A stretch of DNA of 64,000 nucleotides, taken from contig CANGDZ010000002.1 of NCBI GenBank assembly GCA_947452785.1, forward strand, positions 1 to 64,000, read 5' to 3'. Shown piece after piece: positions 1 through 9,216 of this stretch. Origin of the DNA: Comamonadaceae bacterium (GTDB lineage Bacteria > Pseudomonadota > Gammaproteobacteria > Burkholderiales > Burkholderiaceae_C). The translations under genes and the position numbers were made by a program. How positions within the stretch are numbered: position 1 is the first letter of the stretch; every line of letters begins with the position of its first letter. The notes beneath the pieces were generated by a model. That model made no database searches, was not told where the DNA came from, and saw only the letters and a program-made list of their open reading frames with translations.

Positions 1-543
1 TGCTTTGTGCAGGCGCAAAGCGTCCCAGAACGATTCAAAGCCATCTGCCAAAGTTGTCATGGTGAAGGTGGGGTCAGCACCATAGCGTTAACGCCATCCT
101 TGGCCGGCCAGCCTTCGTTCTATGCTGTGACTCAACTCTTCTTATTTCGTGAAGGACGGCGCAATAACCCTTTGATGACGGCCATGGCCAAAGACATGAC
201 CGACAGTGATTTGCGCGCATTTTCCGAATACATTGGCAAGTTGCCATCGCCCCCGGCTACCTCCATGGAAGGACTGGTGGCACAACGCATGAGTCGAGGG
301 GCCACCCTGGTCCAAGAACACCGTTGTGCATCGTGTCACGGTGCTGATTTTTCAGGGGGCAAACAAGTCGCACGACTAGCCAATCAGCGTGAAGACTACT
401 TGCTACAAACCTTGATGGGGTTTCAATCGGGGGAACGACTGGGCTACACCACCGCCATGAACGAAACTTTGGTCGGCATAACCGCTGAGGGTTTGCAAGA
501 CATAGCTTATTACTTGGCGAATGCTCCGAGGGCTAAGCCTTGA
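1..543 (+). CDS. Dihaem c-type cytochrome, c4-like (5' end outside window)
   Basis: Exported electron carrier, probably periplasmic. The open frame runs in from the left edge, and the first visible residues (CFVQAQS) look like the end of a signal peptide, so the GTG at position 7 is not the true start. Two haem-binding motifs are visible, CQSCH and CASCH, about 90 residues apart. Each is followed by a c4-like pattern (LAGQ, QLFLFREGRRNNPLM, then a Met-containing loop before an IA-Y stretch), so two class I haem domains in tandem. Cytochrome c4 family members pass electrons to terminal oxidases or accept them from periplasmic dehydrogenases; the donor gene may lie just upstream, outside the window. 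About 200 bp separate it from the TonB-dependent receptor on the same strand. Confidence 0.85.
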   Translation, partial: CFVQAQSVPERFKAICQSCHGEGGVSTIALTPSLAGQPSFYAVTQLFLFREGRRNNPLMTAMAKDMTDSDLRAFSEYIGKLPSPPATSMEGLVAQRMSRGATLVQEHRCASCHGADFSGGKQVARLANQREDYLLQTLMGFQSGERLGYTTAMNETLVGITAEGLQDIAYYLANAPRAKP

Positions 544-648
544 CGCATTGAAAATTTACTCAATAAACACAAAACCTTGAGAGTATTTTTATTTGGTATT
601 GAAAAATATTGCCAAGTAGTGAGACTTGCTGGATGCGCTTTAGCCATG

Positions 649-709
649 GCAGATATGAAAATCTAAAAGATTAGTCTCATTATTTATCGTCATTTCGAGT
701 CATATCTGC
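649..709. promoter_or_regulatory. Long inverted repeat in the leader of the TonB receptor gene
   Basis: GCAGATATGA at 649-658 is repeated in perfect inverted orientation, TCATATCTGC, at 700-709, with 41 nt between. A smaller inverted repeat (AATCT-AAA-AGATT) lies inside. The structure ends 32 bp before the receptor ATG. It could be a transcript hairpin or two operator half-sites. It does not match a riboswitch consensus I know, including the cobalamin box. Confidence 0.35.
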
Positions 710-741
710 AGGTCAATATTCTCTAAAAATAAAAAATTTAA

Positions 742-2823
742 ATGAAAAAAATCTATTGGATGGGCATCTTGGGTTTGCTTAGCGGTGCGGTGCAAGCTCA
801 AAATACAGAAGAAGTGACGGTGCAAAGCGGCAGACTTACGCAAAAGCAATTTGACGCGCCGGCTTCGTTACGGGTGATTGAGGGCGATGCGATCCGCAAC
901 GCTGGCGCGCAGGTGAACTTGTCGGAAGCGTTGGCGCAGGCCCCTGGCGTGGTGGCACTCAACCGCAACAACTACGCCCAGGATGTTCAGATTTCGATTC
1001 GTGGGTTTGGCGCGCGCTCGGCCTTTGGTTTGCGTGGCATTCGCCTCATCACCGATGGCATCCCCGCCACCACGCCCGACGGTCAAGGCCAAGCCTCCAC
1101 TGTGAGCCTGACTTCGGCTGCGCGTATTGAAGTCTTGACCGGCCCTTTGGCCCAGCTTTACGGCAACTCGGCCGGTGGGGTGATTCAAACCTTCACCCGT
1201 GAAGCCGGCGCCCAGCCCGAAGCTCAGGTCTCGAGCACCATGGGCAATTACGGATTGCGCCGCAATGACGTCCAACTGAGTGGTCGCACCGGCCATGTAG
1301 GCATCGTCGCGGACTACAGCACCTTTGACATCTCTGGGTACAGGACCAACAGCGCAGCGCAGCGTAAGCAATTCAATGCCGTGGTCACCACCCAGCTGCA
1401 AGACGCCACACGACTTAAAGTGATCGCTAACCTGTTTGACATGCCCCAAGCCCAAGACGCGCTTGGCCTGACAGCTGCGCAACTGAAAGCGGATCCAACG
1501 CAGGCCGGAACTGGCGCTGTTTCTAATCGAACCCGTAAATCGGTCAAGCAAAACCAAGTGGGCGCGGTCTTGGATCACAACTTCGGCAACGATTTAGAGA
1601 TGCAGTGGCGTGTGTACACCGGCACTCGCGAGAACACGCAATACCAAGCCAGCGCGACCTGGGTCGGTTTGAGTCGTGATTTTTACGGACTGGGCGGGCA
1701 GATCAAAGGCAAGGTCCGTGACGCAGCCAACGGCCCCATGGATTGGGTGGTGGGCTTTGATGCAGATCAATCGACTGAGCGCCGCCAAGGCGGTGCGTCC
1801 GTGGGGGCTGAAAAATCGGGGAGCCTCACGCGCAATGAACTGAACCAAGCCGGGAACAACGATGCTTTTGGGCAACTGAACTGGCACTGGACCGATGCCC
1901 AAGGGCACAACCCCTTCACCTTCACCACGGGCGTAAGGCGCAGCCAGGTGCAGTTACAAAATACCGATGACATCGGGACGGGTACAGGCAAAGTCAACTA
2001 CGCAGCCACCATCCCGGTCTTGGGAGCGACTTGGCATGCGTTGAACACGCTCAATGTGTATGCGAACTGGGGTCAGGGTTTTGAAACGCCGACCTTGGCC
2101 GAGGCGGCCTACACCGTGCAGAACAGCGTCATCAAAAGCTTATTCAATTCCAATTTGCTGGCATCGCGCAGCCAGCACAGCGAAGTGGGCTTGAAATGGA
2201 CGCCCACACCGGCCACCCGCCTCGATGCAGCCTTCTTTCATATCGGGACAGACAACGAGATCGTCACTCTGCTCAGTAGTGGGGGCAAGACGGCCTACAA
2301 GAACGCAGCCAAGACCCAACGTGATGGCGCCGAGTTGGCTTTGAAAAACGACTGGACTCCGCAGTGGCGCACGCAGTTGTCTATGGCTTGGTTGCGTGCG
2401 GTCTACGCCTCTGACTTCACGTCAGGGACCAATACCATCACCTCGGGAAAACGGATGCCGGGCATTCCCGATCAGCAACTGTTTGCGTCGGTGCAATGGG
2501 CGGACCAGGGCTTTGCTGCCGCAACTAATCCTCGCCCACTGGGATGGTCGGCTTCTGCAGATTGGATCGCACGCTCCAACTTTTGGGGGGATGATTTGAA
2601 TAGCGCTGACGCACGCATGGCCGGCTTTGGACAAGTGAATTTGCGCGTGCGCCACCGTCAACTCTGGGGCCCTGTGCGTGCCGAATTGTGGGCCGGCGTT
2701 GATAACGTGATGGACAAACAAACCGTCGGTTCGGTCATTGTCAATCAGGCTGCAAAGCAATATTTCGAGCCCGGTTTGCCGCGCAATGCGATGGTGGGTG
2801 CCTCGCTATTCATACCACTCTGA
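742..2823 (+). CDS. TonB-dependent outer-membrane receptor
   Basis: A 693-residue outer-membrane transporter of the TonB-dependent family. Residues 1-19 form a signal peptide ending AVQA|Q. The plug domain follows at about 35-165, with recognisable family pieces (APGV, ISIRGFGARSAFGLRGI, DGIP, IEVLTGPLAQLYGNSAGG). The remainder is a 22-strand-type barrel rich in aromatic/Gly alternation, ending near ASLFIPL. Such proteins import iron chelates, cobalamin, copper or organic ligands using TonB energy. No siderophore synthesis, fec-type regulator or ABC importer lies nearby, so the substrate cannot be named. The start ATG follows an A/T-rich leader without a strong Shine-Dalgarno, but the signal peptide fixes it. 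The adjacent cytochrome hints at an oxidative periplasmic system upstream. Confidence 0.88.
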   Translation: MKKIYWMGILGLLSGAVQAQNTEEVTVQSGRLTQKQFDAPASLRVIEGDAIRNAGAQVNLSEALAQAPGVVALNRNNYAQDVQISIRGFGARSAFGLRGIRLITDGIPATTPDGQGQASTVSLTSAARIEVLTGPLAQLYGNSAGGVIQTFTREAGAQPEAQVSSTMGNYGLRRNDVQLSGRTGHVGIVADYSTFDISGYRTNSAAQRKQFNAVVTTQLQDATRLKVIANLFDMPQAQDALGLTAAQLKADPTQAGTGAVSNRTRKSVKQNQVGAVLDHNFGNDLEMQWRVYTGTRENTQYQASATWVGLSRDFYGLGGQIKGKVRDAANGPMDWVVGFDADQSTERRQGGASVGAEKSGSLTRNELNQAGNNDAFGQLNWHWTDAQGHNPFTFTTGVRRSQVQLQNTDDIGTGTGKVNYAATIPVLGATWHALNTLNVYANWGQGFETPTLAEAAYTVQNSVIKSLFNSNLLASRSQHSEVGLKWTPTPATRLDAAFFHIGTDNEIVTLLSSGGKTAYKNAAKTQRDGAELALKNDWTPQWRTQLSMAWLRAVYASDFTSGTNTITSGKRMPGIPDQQLFASVQWADQGFAAATNPRPLGWSASADWIARSNFWGDDLNSADARMAGFGQVNLRVRHRQLWGPVRAELWAGVDNVMDKQTVGSVIVNQAAKQYFEPGLPRNAMVGASLFIPL

Positions 2824-2831
2824 GCACACTT

Positions 2832-2857
2832 CGTTTCGATCAAAAGAAACGCTTTTG
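2832..2857 (+). terminator. Weak hairpin after the TonB receptor gene
   Basis: CGTTTC (2832-2837) pairs with GAAACG (2846-2851) across an 8-nt loop and is followed by CTTTTG. The stem is only 6 bp and the T-run short, so termination is plausible but weak. The rest of 2858-3013 shows no gene. Confidence 0.3.
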
Positions 2858-3013
2858 AATGAAGGCATTCTGCGTTGGCTCATACATCTAAAGCTTAGTC
2901 CACGGGCCACGCTGAGGGACAAGGATTGAAAACATGGAATAGTTAAAAAGCACCAATCGATGTGTACAGCAAGTCTGGACGGTTCCTTAGAAGCAGACTT
3001 ACCCACTGCCAGG

Positions 3014-4273
3014 TCATTGCTTGCCCAACTCCATCAGCATACGGGTCATCAAATACAAACGTGGCACGATCGAATCCACCTCAATGTATTCGTCCTTGGC
3101 GTGATAACCCCATCCCGCTAATCCGAAGCTTTCTATGACCGCAGCCTTGTCTGAGCGTGCTGCAAATGCCGCATCGGTTGCGCCTCCCGTCATGGGAACG
3201 ATGTCCAATTTTCGGTCTAGCTCCTGGTAAATGGCTTGCGCCTTTTCTGCCAATGCCCTGGCTTTGGTGCCGCCCTGGTACGGGGGTCGGCCACCGAGCA
3301 GAGTCACGCGGGTTTCTGTTTCGGGAATTAGCTTTTGGGTATTGACCATGTTTTGCAGGCTAGCTTGCAATTTTTCTGCAGCCCCTGGCAAAGTAGTTCG
3401 CACATCGGCAGATGCCAACGCTTTATCTGGGATTTGATTGCGTACCGTGCCCGACTGTGAAATGGTCCAATTAAGTTGCACGCCAGGAATGCCTTTGTAG
3501 ACATCGCGGGTTTGCACAATCTGATGACTCAGTTCGACCAAGGCGTTGCGGCCTAAATCGGGGGCGGCCCCAGCATGAGAGGTGCGTCCAGTCACTTGCA
3601 TATCCATGCGCGTAGCTCCACTGGCCCCCAAAAGTACCGCTTCGTTTTTTGCAATTGATTTGGCCGCCGTGGGCTCGCATGACAACACCACATCATGTTG
3701 ATCGGCCAATTGGGAGATGAGTTCCCCCGAGCCGATAGAGCCTACTTCTTCATCAGGATTGAACATCACGGTGATTTGGCCATAGTCTTTCCAGCCCCGT
3801 TCTTTAAGGATGGCCAGGCTGTGCAGAATCACTGCGATGCCTCCTTTGTCGTCCGCAATGCCGGGGCCATAGATTCGATTGCCATCGACCTTGTAACCCT
3901 GCGTATTCAGAATGCCTGATTGATACACCGTGTCCATGTGGGCTTGCAGCATGAATTTTTTCTGGCCGCTGCCTTGTAATTTGCCAACCACAATGTCAGC
4001 GCCTGCGCCGGAGGTTGTTTTGTGGCGCTCTGTGACAAAGCCCAATGCTTTCAGCCGCGACTCTACCAAATTCGCCATTTGTGCCAAGCCCTTCAAGTCT
4101 GCGCTACCCGACTCGATCATCACCATTTGACGCAGACTCTCAATCAACTCAGTCTGTGCTTTCTCTGCGGCTGTTTTAAGGGCGAAGTCTGTGGCTGCAT
4201 GTGCCAAAGGTGTCCACAAACAGATCGAAGAGAGAAGAAGAGCGAATGGAAATACAGTGCCAATTTTCAACAT
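3014..4273 (-). CDS. Exported M20-family metallopeptidase (glutamate carboxypeptidase-like)
   Basis: Zinc exopeptidase of the M20 family, 419 residues, predicted periplasmic. I chose the ATG at 4273 (MLKIGTVFPFALLL) because it begins a clean signal peptide ending LAHA|ATDF; an upstream in-frame start would add 21 residues with no export logic. Dinuclear-zinc pieces are in order: QAHMDTVY (His and Asp ligands), GIADDKGG (bridging Asp), NPDEEVGS (catalytic Glu plus Glu ligand), SCEPT, and a C-terminal His in WGYHAKDEY. A dimerisation domain lies between, around residues 210-320 (TGRTSHAG). The closest named type is carboxypeptidase G2, which removes C-terminal glutamate from folates or peptides. 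The substrate here is not determined. The next gene downstream is convergent. Confidence 0.88.
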   Translation of the reverse strand: MLKIGTVFPFALLLSSICLWTPLAHAATDFALKTAAEKAQTELIESLRQMVMIESGSADLKGLAQMANLVESRLKALGFVTERHKTTSGAGADIVVGKLQGSGQKKFMLQAHMDTVYQSGILNTQGYKVDGNRIYGPGIADDKGGIAVILHSLAILKERGWKDYGQITVMFNPDEEVGSIGSGELISQLADQHDVVLSCEPTAAKSIAKNEAVLLGASGATRMDMQVTGRTSHAGAAPDLGRNALVELSHQIVQTRDVYKGIPGVQLNWTISQSGTVRNQIPDKALASADVRTTLPGAAEKLQASLQNMVNTQKLIPETETRVTLLGGRPPYQGGTKARALAEKAQAIYQELDRKLDIVPMTGGATDAAFAARSDKAAVIESFGLAGWGYHAKDEYIEVDSIVPRLYLMTRMLMELGKQ

Positions 4274-4363
4274 ACCTAGCCCGATCTTTCGCGTAAATTG
4301 ATAGACGATAAAAACAGCCCCCCCAAGCTCAAGCACCCACCCTTGGATGCTCGGCGCTAAGAG

Positions 4364-5545
4364 TCAGGGCGCCCTATTCACATGCAGTCCCACTGGTGCT
4401 CCCGCGTTAACGCTGAAAGGAAATGACATGGGTTGTGCATCATAGGTGTTGCTGAACGCAAGGATCCCTGCATGGATATGGTCATCATCGTCATTGTGTG
4501 AACCCATCTGGCCTTGCACATTCATCTCTGCAGCGTAAATATTTCCGGCACCGGCCTGCGCAGTGAGCTGAAATCGCGTTTTTTGGGCACGTGCGCAGGT
4601 ATTCAGAACACGCATTGCCCGGTCAACAACAGCCTGACCACTCACGAAGGGGTTGGAACCAGGTGCAGCGGTTGTGCGCGCCTTGAGCTTAGCCACCGTG
4701 CCGTCGTAGCCGGGATGATTACTCAAAGGAACGTCGATGCCCCATTTCGATGAAAGCTCACGGATACGCTCGGTTTGTGCGATGTAGCCGTCCAGACGCC
4801 CCATGTCACGGCCAAAGTTGAATGAAGTGCCACCCCAGATCATGGCCTTGTGCGCTCGGCCGCCGTCGCGCACGTCGAACACTGGGGTAATGGTGCCCAA
4901 GGTATGGCCAGGCGTGATCATGAAACGCACCGTGATGTCTCCTAAAGTGAGGGTTTCACCATCACGCACAGCAATGTCGCGCTTGGGTGGACGGTCCCAC
5001 AGCTTGGAGTCAAACTCCAGACCGGTTTCCATCATCTGCCAATCGATTTCGCTGGCTACGATGCGGGCACCGTAACGCTCGGCGATCATCTGCGCGCCAC
5101 CGTAATGGTCGCCGTGCCCATGTGTGACAAGTACATAGCGAATCTGCGCCGGATCCAGCCCCAGGCGATGCATGCCGCCCTCAATAAGATCGGCAGCCTC
5201 TTTCGCGTTATTCAGCGCATCGATCAGGATCAAACCTTCGCTCGTCTTCAGCACCCAGGCGCTGACCCAAGCCGAGCCCACATAGTAAAGATTGTCGAAA
5301 GCTTGTCCGGGTTCGGGTGGTGGTTGGTTGATGAGTTTGGCCAGCATCTCGTCCATGGCGGGGCTGGGCGCAGCCCGGACGGCAGGCTGGGGATTGCAGA
5401 CGGGCATGAGAAACTTCAAGTCCTCACCAGCGATTCGCCGGGCATCCTCCACATACTGGTCTACCGTGACTTGTGACGGGGTGAAAGTGCTGCAGGCGAC
5501 TAACGCGGCCAAGGCCACGCCACCAACGAGTGCCGATCGAATCAT
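4364..5545 (-). CDS. Metallo-beta-lactamase-fold lipoprotein, subclass B3-like
   Basis: A 393-residue MBL-fold hydrolase with an N-terminal lipobox (LVAC, Cys18), so probably membrane-anchored and exported. All six expected metal-binding residues are present: His142, His144, Asp146 and His147 in THGHGDHYGG, His214 in TPGHTLG, and His277 in SNHPGYDG. This order and spacing resemble subclass B3 beta-lactamases. The protein is about 100 residues longer than typical B3 enzymes, with an extra N-terminal segment containing a Pro-rich stretch and an unassigned C-terminal domain after about residue 300. A GGAGA ribosome site precedes the start. It may be a true beta-lactamase or a B3-related hydrolase of another cyclic ester or amide; sequence alone does not decide. 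It has its own promoter region (5546-5818), in which I see nothing else. Confidence 0.82.
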   Translation of the reverse strand: MIRSALVGGVALAALVACSTFTPSQVTVDQYVEDARRIAGEDLKFLMPVCNPQPAVRAAPSPAMDEMLAKLINQPPPEPGQAFDNLYYVGSAWVSAWVLKTSEGLILIDALNNAKEAADLIEGGMHRLGLDPAQIRYVLVTHGHGDHYGGAQMIAERYGARIVASEIDWQMMETGLEFDSKLWDRPPKRDIAVRDGETLTLGDITVRFMITPGHTLGTITPVFDVRDGGRAHKAMIWGGTSFNFGRDMGRLDGYIAQTERIRELSSKWGIDVPLSNHPGYDGTVAKLKARTTAAPGSNPFVSGQAVVDRAMRVLNTCARAQKTRFQLTAQAGAGNIYAAEMNVQGQMGSHNDDDDHIHAGILAFSNTYDAQPMSFPFSVNAGAPVGLHVNRAP

Positions 5546-5818
5546 GTTTTGTCTCCAATTTTTTTCTTGTCATGTTCAGGTGTTCAGACTGTGTGTCCTC
5601 ACCTGCGCAATTCAGTTTAACGGAATCCTTCTGACTCTGTGTATTGACTCAAGGAGTGTTGGTACCGCCTCAAACACGAAGTCAACCACGCACAAATGAA
5701 AACGCATGTACTCATTAAGGCTAGAGCCGATGCGATGCATTAAAGCCGCAGCGCCAATGTGCTGCGCAGCCTTCATTGACGGACCCGCGTGTGCCGCACC
5801 GGGGCTGTGACTTGGGTG

Positions 5819-6784
5819 TCATTCGGCCTTGATGTTGGCTTCCTTGATGACCTTGCCCCACTTTGCATATTCGCTCTTGATCTTATCGACGGTCTGCGCG
5901 GGCGTCAGGAATTCCGCGTCGCAACCCAGCTGCCTGTACTGCTCCTGCAGGCTTTTATCCTCTCCCGCCTTGAGCAGCGCCTGTGACAGGCGCGCAACCA
6001 ACTCCGGCGCCATACCGGCCGGACCCATCAGCTCGAACCAACCGGTGGAATCAAAACCCTTGTAGCCGAGCTCTTCCATGGTCGGCACATCAGGAAAGGC
6101 GCCTGAACGTTTTGGCGACGTCACCGCCAGGGCGCGCACCTTGCCGGACTTGTAGGGACCCACCGCCGCCGTCAGTGAGGAAAATAGCATTGGCACTTGG
6201 TTGCCCATCAGGTCGGTCATCGCCGGTGCGCCGCCCTTGTAAGGAATGTGCAGCAGGTTCACGCCGGTGAAACTCTTTAACAGCTCGCCGGAAAAGTGGT
6301 GCGGACCGGCAACGCCCGAGGTGCCGTAGCTCCATTTTTCAGGTTCCTTTTTCGCCGCTGCCACCACGTCGGCCACGCTCTTGAATGGCGAGGAAGGATG
6401 CACCACCAAGACGCTACCGGTGCTGCAAACATGACCGATGTGGGTGAACGAGTTGAGCTGGTGGTACCCCACTTTGGTCAGGTGTGGCGCGGTGGTGAAG
6501 GGCCCGCCATCGGCAAAATAAAGCGTGTAACCGTCCGGCGGCACCTTGCTGATGAACTCCGCCGCCACGCCGCCGGCGGTGCCTGGCTTAGGTTCTACGA
6601 TGATGGCTTGCCCCAGTAGCGGCTCGAGCACACGCATGAGCGGGCGGGCGGCAGCATCCGCCGCGCCGCCGGCGGTGTAGCCCAGCACCACACGGATAGG
6701 TTTATTGGGGTAACCCTGAGCGTGGGCCTGTGTGGTCCACGCCGCTGCAAGGGCCAGCGCAATGGCGGTTATTCGCTTGATCAT
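5819..6784 (-). CDS. Bug/TctC-type periplasmic solute-binding protein
   Basis: Tripartite-tricarboxylate receptor of the Bug family, 321 residues. I chose the ATG at 6784 (MIKRITAIALAL) since GGAGA sits correctly in front and it opens a signal peptide ending AHAQ|GYPNKPI. Family marks are visible: the YPNKPIRVV opening of the mature protein, GYTAGGAADAAARPL, the VPPDGYTLYFA loop, the HIPYKGGAPAMTDLMGN block and the VRALAVTSPKRS strand. Bug proteins bind carboxylates or related polar ligands in the periplasm. No TctA/TctB membrane partner is present in this window, so it is an orphan receptor. The gene stands alone between the MBL gene and a dehydrogenase gene on the same strand. Confidence 0.9.
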   Translation of the reverse strand: MIKRITAIALALAAAWTTQAHAQGYPNKPIRVVLGYTAGGAADAAARPLMRVLEPLLGQAIIVEPKPGTAGGVAAEFISKVPPDGYTLYFADGGPFTTAPHLTKVGYHQLNSFTHIGHVCSTGSVLVVHPSSPFKSVADVVAAAKKEPEKWSYGTSGVAGPHHFSGELLKSFTGVNLLHIPYKGGAPAMTDLMGNQVPMLFSSLTAAVGPYKSGKVRALAVTSPKRSGAFPDVPTMEELGYKGFDSTGWFELMGPAGMAPELVARLSQALLKAGEDKSLQEQYRQLGCDAEFLTPAQTVDKIKSEYAKWGKVIKEANIKAE

Positions 6785-6978
6785 CGTGTGTCTCCGATTT
6801 GGTTCAGGGATAGGCAATTTAAAACAGGAATCTCGTTTTGAATTGTCTACCTAAAGGGGAACCTTACGGTGTCGCGCGTTTTTGGTTTCGGTGATGAGGG
6901 CTCCAGCGCGGCCTGCCACAAAAAGGGGGATGCGCCCCACCCTATGAGACAAGTCATCGAGCCTGTGAGAGCCGCGGA

Positions 6979-7953
6979 TCAGTCGACGCGCACCACCAGC
7001 TTGCCAAGGTGCTGGTTACCTTGCATGCACTGCTGCGCGGCCGGCAGGTCGTCCAGTGCGAACACCTGGTCGACCAAGGGCGTCACGCGGCCATCCGTCA
7101 CCATGGGCAGCAGATCGCGCTCCAGCGCCTGCGCCGCGGCGATGCGGTGCGACATATTGCGCATCTTGTTGGACACGCCGAACAGTTGCAGCCGCTTGCT
7201 GTGCAGCGCGCCGAGGTCTATGCGCGCTTCGACCTGGCCGTCGACATATCCCACCGTGGCCAGACGCGCCTGGAAACCCATCGATTCGACGCACGCGGCA
7301 AAGACACTGCCGCCGACGTTGTTCACCACCAGGTCCACGCCCTGGTTTTGGGTGGCCTGCATGACGGCGGGGACGAAGTCGGGCGCGCGGGTGTGCAACG
7401 CCACATCGAGGCCCAGCGCCTTCAGGCGTTCGAGTTTTTCCATCGAGCCAGAAGTGCCAATCACACGCGCACCCAGGGCCTTTCCTACCTGCAGCGCCGC
7501 CACGCCGACGCCCGATGAGATCCCGGCCACCAGCAGCCATTCGCCTGCAGCCAGCCGGCCCTGCGCCATCAAGGCTTCATACACGGTGAGGAACACCACC
7601 GTCGTCGCGGCCGCCTGTTCCCAAGTGAGGCGCTGGGGGGCTGCGAAAATTTCATCGGCCGTCATGCAGCCGTGTTCGGCGAAGGCGCCGTCGCAGCGGC
7701 CCATGACGCGGTCACCCACCTTCCAGCGGGTGACGCCTGCGCCCAGCGCGGTCACTTCGCCCGCTGCCTCGAAACCCGCCGGTCGTGCCGCCGCCGCAGT
7801 GTGCAGGCCGTGGCCCGCAATGAACTCGCCGCGATTGAGCGCCGCGGCGCGGATGCGAATGCCCACCTGCCCGGGCCCGGGTTGCGGAACGGGTACGTCG
7901 CGCAACTCCAGCGACATCACATTGTCAGCCGTACGGATCCACCATGATTTCAT
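6979..7953 (-). CDS. Medium-chain dehydrogenase/reductase, quinone oxidoreductase-like
   Basis: A 324-residue NAD(P)H-dependent oxidoreductase of the MDR superfamily, cytoplasmic. The GroES-like N-terminal half (LNRGEFIAGHGL, GFEAAGEVTALGAGV, VGDRVMG) is followed by a Rossmann half with ISSGVGVAALQVGKALGARVIGT. The structural-zinc cysteine cluster of alcohol dehydrogenases is absent, so it belongs with zeta-crystallin-like quinone or enone reductases. AGGAG stands seven bases before the ATG. It follows the second Bug gene after 8 bp, so the two are likely one transcript. The substrate may then be the same imported compound; this is inference from position only. Confidence 0.85.
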   Translation of the reverse strand: MKSWWIRTADNVMSLELRDVPVPQPGPGQVGIRIRAAALNRGEFIAGHGLHTAAAARPAGFEAAGEVTALGAGVTRWKVGDRVMGRCDGAFAEHGCMTADEIFAAPQRLTWEQAAATTVVFLTVYEALMAQGRLAAGEWLLVAGISSGVGVAALQVGKALGARVIGTSGSMEKLERLKALGLDVALHTRAPDFVPAVMQATQNQGVDLVVNNVGGSVFAACVESMGFQARLATVGYVDGQVEARIDLGALHSKRLQLFGVSNKMRNMSHRIAAAQALERDLLPMVTDGRVTPLVDQVFALDDLPAAQQCMQGNQHLGKLVVRVD

Positions 7954-7961
7954 GTCATCTC

Positions 7962-8933
7962 CTATTCGCGGGGAATCTTAGCATCGCGAATGACGCGCAC
8001 CCAGCGATCAATATCCGCGCGCAGCTCGGCCCCGAAGTCGTCGCCAATGCTTGGTTCCACGTCGTAGCCAGCGTTGCGCAGCTTGTTCAGCAGCTCGGGG
8101 TCACGCAGCACCTGGGCGGACGCCTGCTGCAGCCGCGTGATGATGGACCGCGGAACGGCAGCAGGCGCCACCACGCCGTACCAGACTTCGTAGCGCTGAC
8201 CGATAAAGCCTGATTCGCCCAGCGTCGGCACATCGGGCGCCTGCGCAGAGCGCTTATTGCCGGTGACGGCCAGGCCGCGCAGCCGACCGGAGTTGAAGTG
8301 CGGCACCATCGGCGACAAGGTGGAGATGATGAAGTCCACCTGTCCGCCCACCGCATCCGCCGTTGCCGGCGCCGACCCCTTGTAAGGGATGTTGGTGAAC
8401 TTCGCCCCGGTTTGCATCGCGATCAACTGCCCGAACAGGTGCGGCCCGGTGCCGACGCCGGGTGACGCGTAGTTGAGGTTCTTGGTACGGCCCAAGGCGA
8501 TCAGTTCCTGAATCGTCTTCACCCCGAGCCCGGGGTGCACTGCGATGGCGGCGGCATTGCTCGCCACCTTCGCGATCGGTACGAAGTCCTTGAGCGAGTC
8601 GTAGCGGATCTCCTTGAACATCAGCGGGTTGGTGGCCAGGAACTCGTTGGCGAAAAGCAGGGTGTAACCGTCGGTGGGCGCGCGCGCCACCAATTCGGCG
8701 CCGATGTTGCCGCTGGCGCCCGGCTTGTTGTCGATCAGCACCGGTTGCCCCAGCAACGTAGACAGCTTCTCACCGTATGTGCGCGCAGCCATGTCGGCGC
8801 CGCCGCCCGGCGGGAACGGCACCACCAGCTTGATCGGACGATCGGGCCAGGTCTGGGCCGAGGCGCCGAGTGCCATGGCGGCAAGGGCCAGCAACAGAAC
8901 ACGGAGGCTGCGACGAAAAATCTGGGACTGCAT
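7962..8933 (-). CDS. Bug/TctC-type periplasmic solute-binding protein
   Basis: Second Bug-family receptor, 323 residues from the ATG at 8933 (MQSQIFRRSLRVLLLALAAM), preceded by AGGAG. The signal peptide ends GASAQ|TWPDRPI. Family landmarks include PFPPGGGADMAARTYGEKL, the TDGYTLLFANE loop, NIPYKGSAPATADAVGGQ and LRGLAVTGNKRSA. It is the first gene of a probable two-gene unit with the MDR dehydrogenase, whose ATG lies 8 bp after its stop. As with the other Bug proteins here no TctAB pair is near, so it may serve a distant transporter or act as a sensor ligand binder, as known for some Bordetella Bug proteins. Confidence 0.9.
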   Translation of the reverse strand: MQSQIFRRSLRVLLLALAAMALGASAQTWPDRPIKLVVPFPPGGGADMAARTYGEKLSTLLGQPVLIDNKPGASGNIGAELVARAPTDGYTLLFANEFLATNPLMFKEIRYDSLKDFVPIAKVASNAAAIAVHPGLGVKTIQELIALGRTKNLNYASPGVGTGPHLFGQLIAMQTGAKFTNIPYKGSAPATADAVGGQVDFIISTLSPMVPHFNSGRLRGLAVTGNKRSAQAPDVPTLGESGFIGQRYEVWYGVVAPAAVPRSIITRLQQASAQVLRDPELLNKLRNAGYDVEPSIGDDFGAELRADIDRWVRVIRDAKIPRE

Positions 8934-9216
8934 CGTGGGTCTCCTGTGAGCGCTTGCGCTCAGCACCGGGATTTTCTCGTGGCGAAGAGATAAAAAATTG
9001 AACTACGCGAATTAATTATGGCACTGATTGTGGGACACCAAGAGCCTGTGAGCAGACCCGATTTGAGTCGCATCCTATCGACTCGATGGGCGCGAGAAGA
9101 GTCATTAGACGTTCGTCATCGAAAGTCTCACAGGGGCCTGAAGCCGGAATTGAACTCTACCGGTCGGCCGGTTGGATCCGCCGGCTAAACCTGTCCCAAC
9201 CGAAAAACGGCAATGT

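Noticed and set aside
6869-7981. 370-residue open frame on the plus strand
   Set aside because: Antisense to the MDR dehydrogenase gene; Ser/Arg/Pro/Thr-rich with no family pattern.
9140-9190. GC-rich CCGG repeats as a terminator
   Set aside because: CCGGTCGGCCGG can fold in several ways but no stable single stem with a T-run follows.
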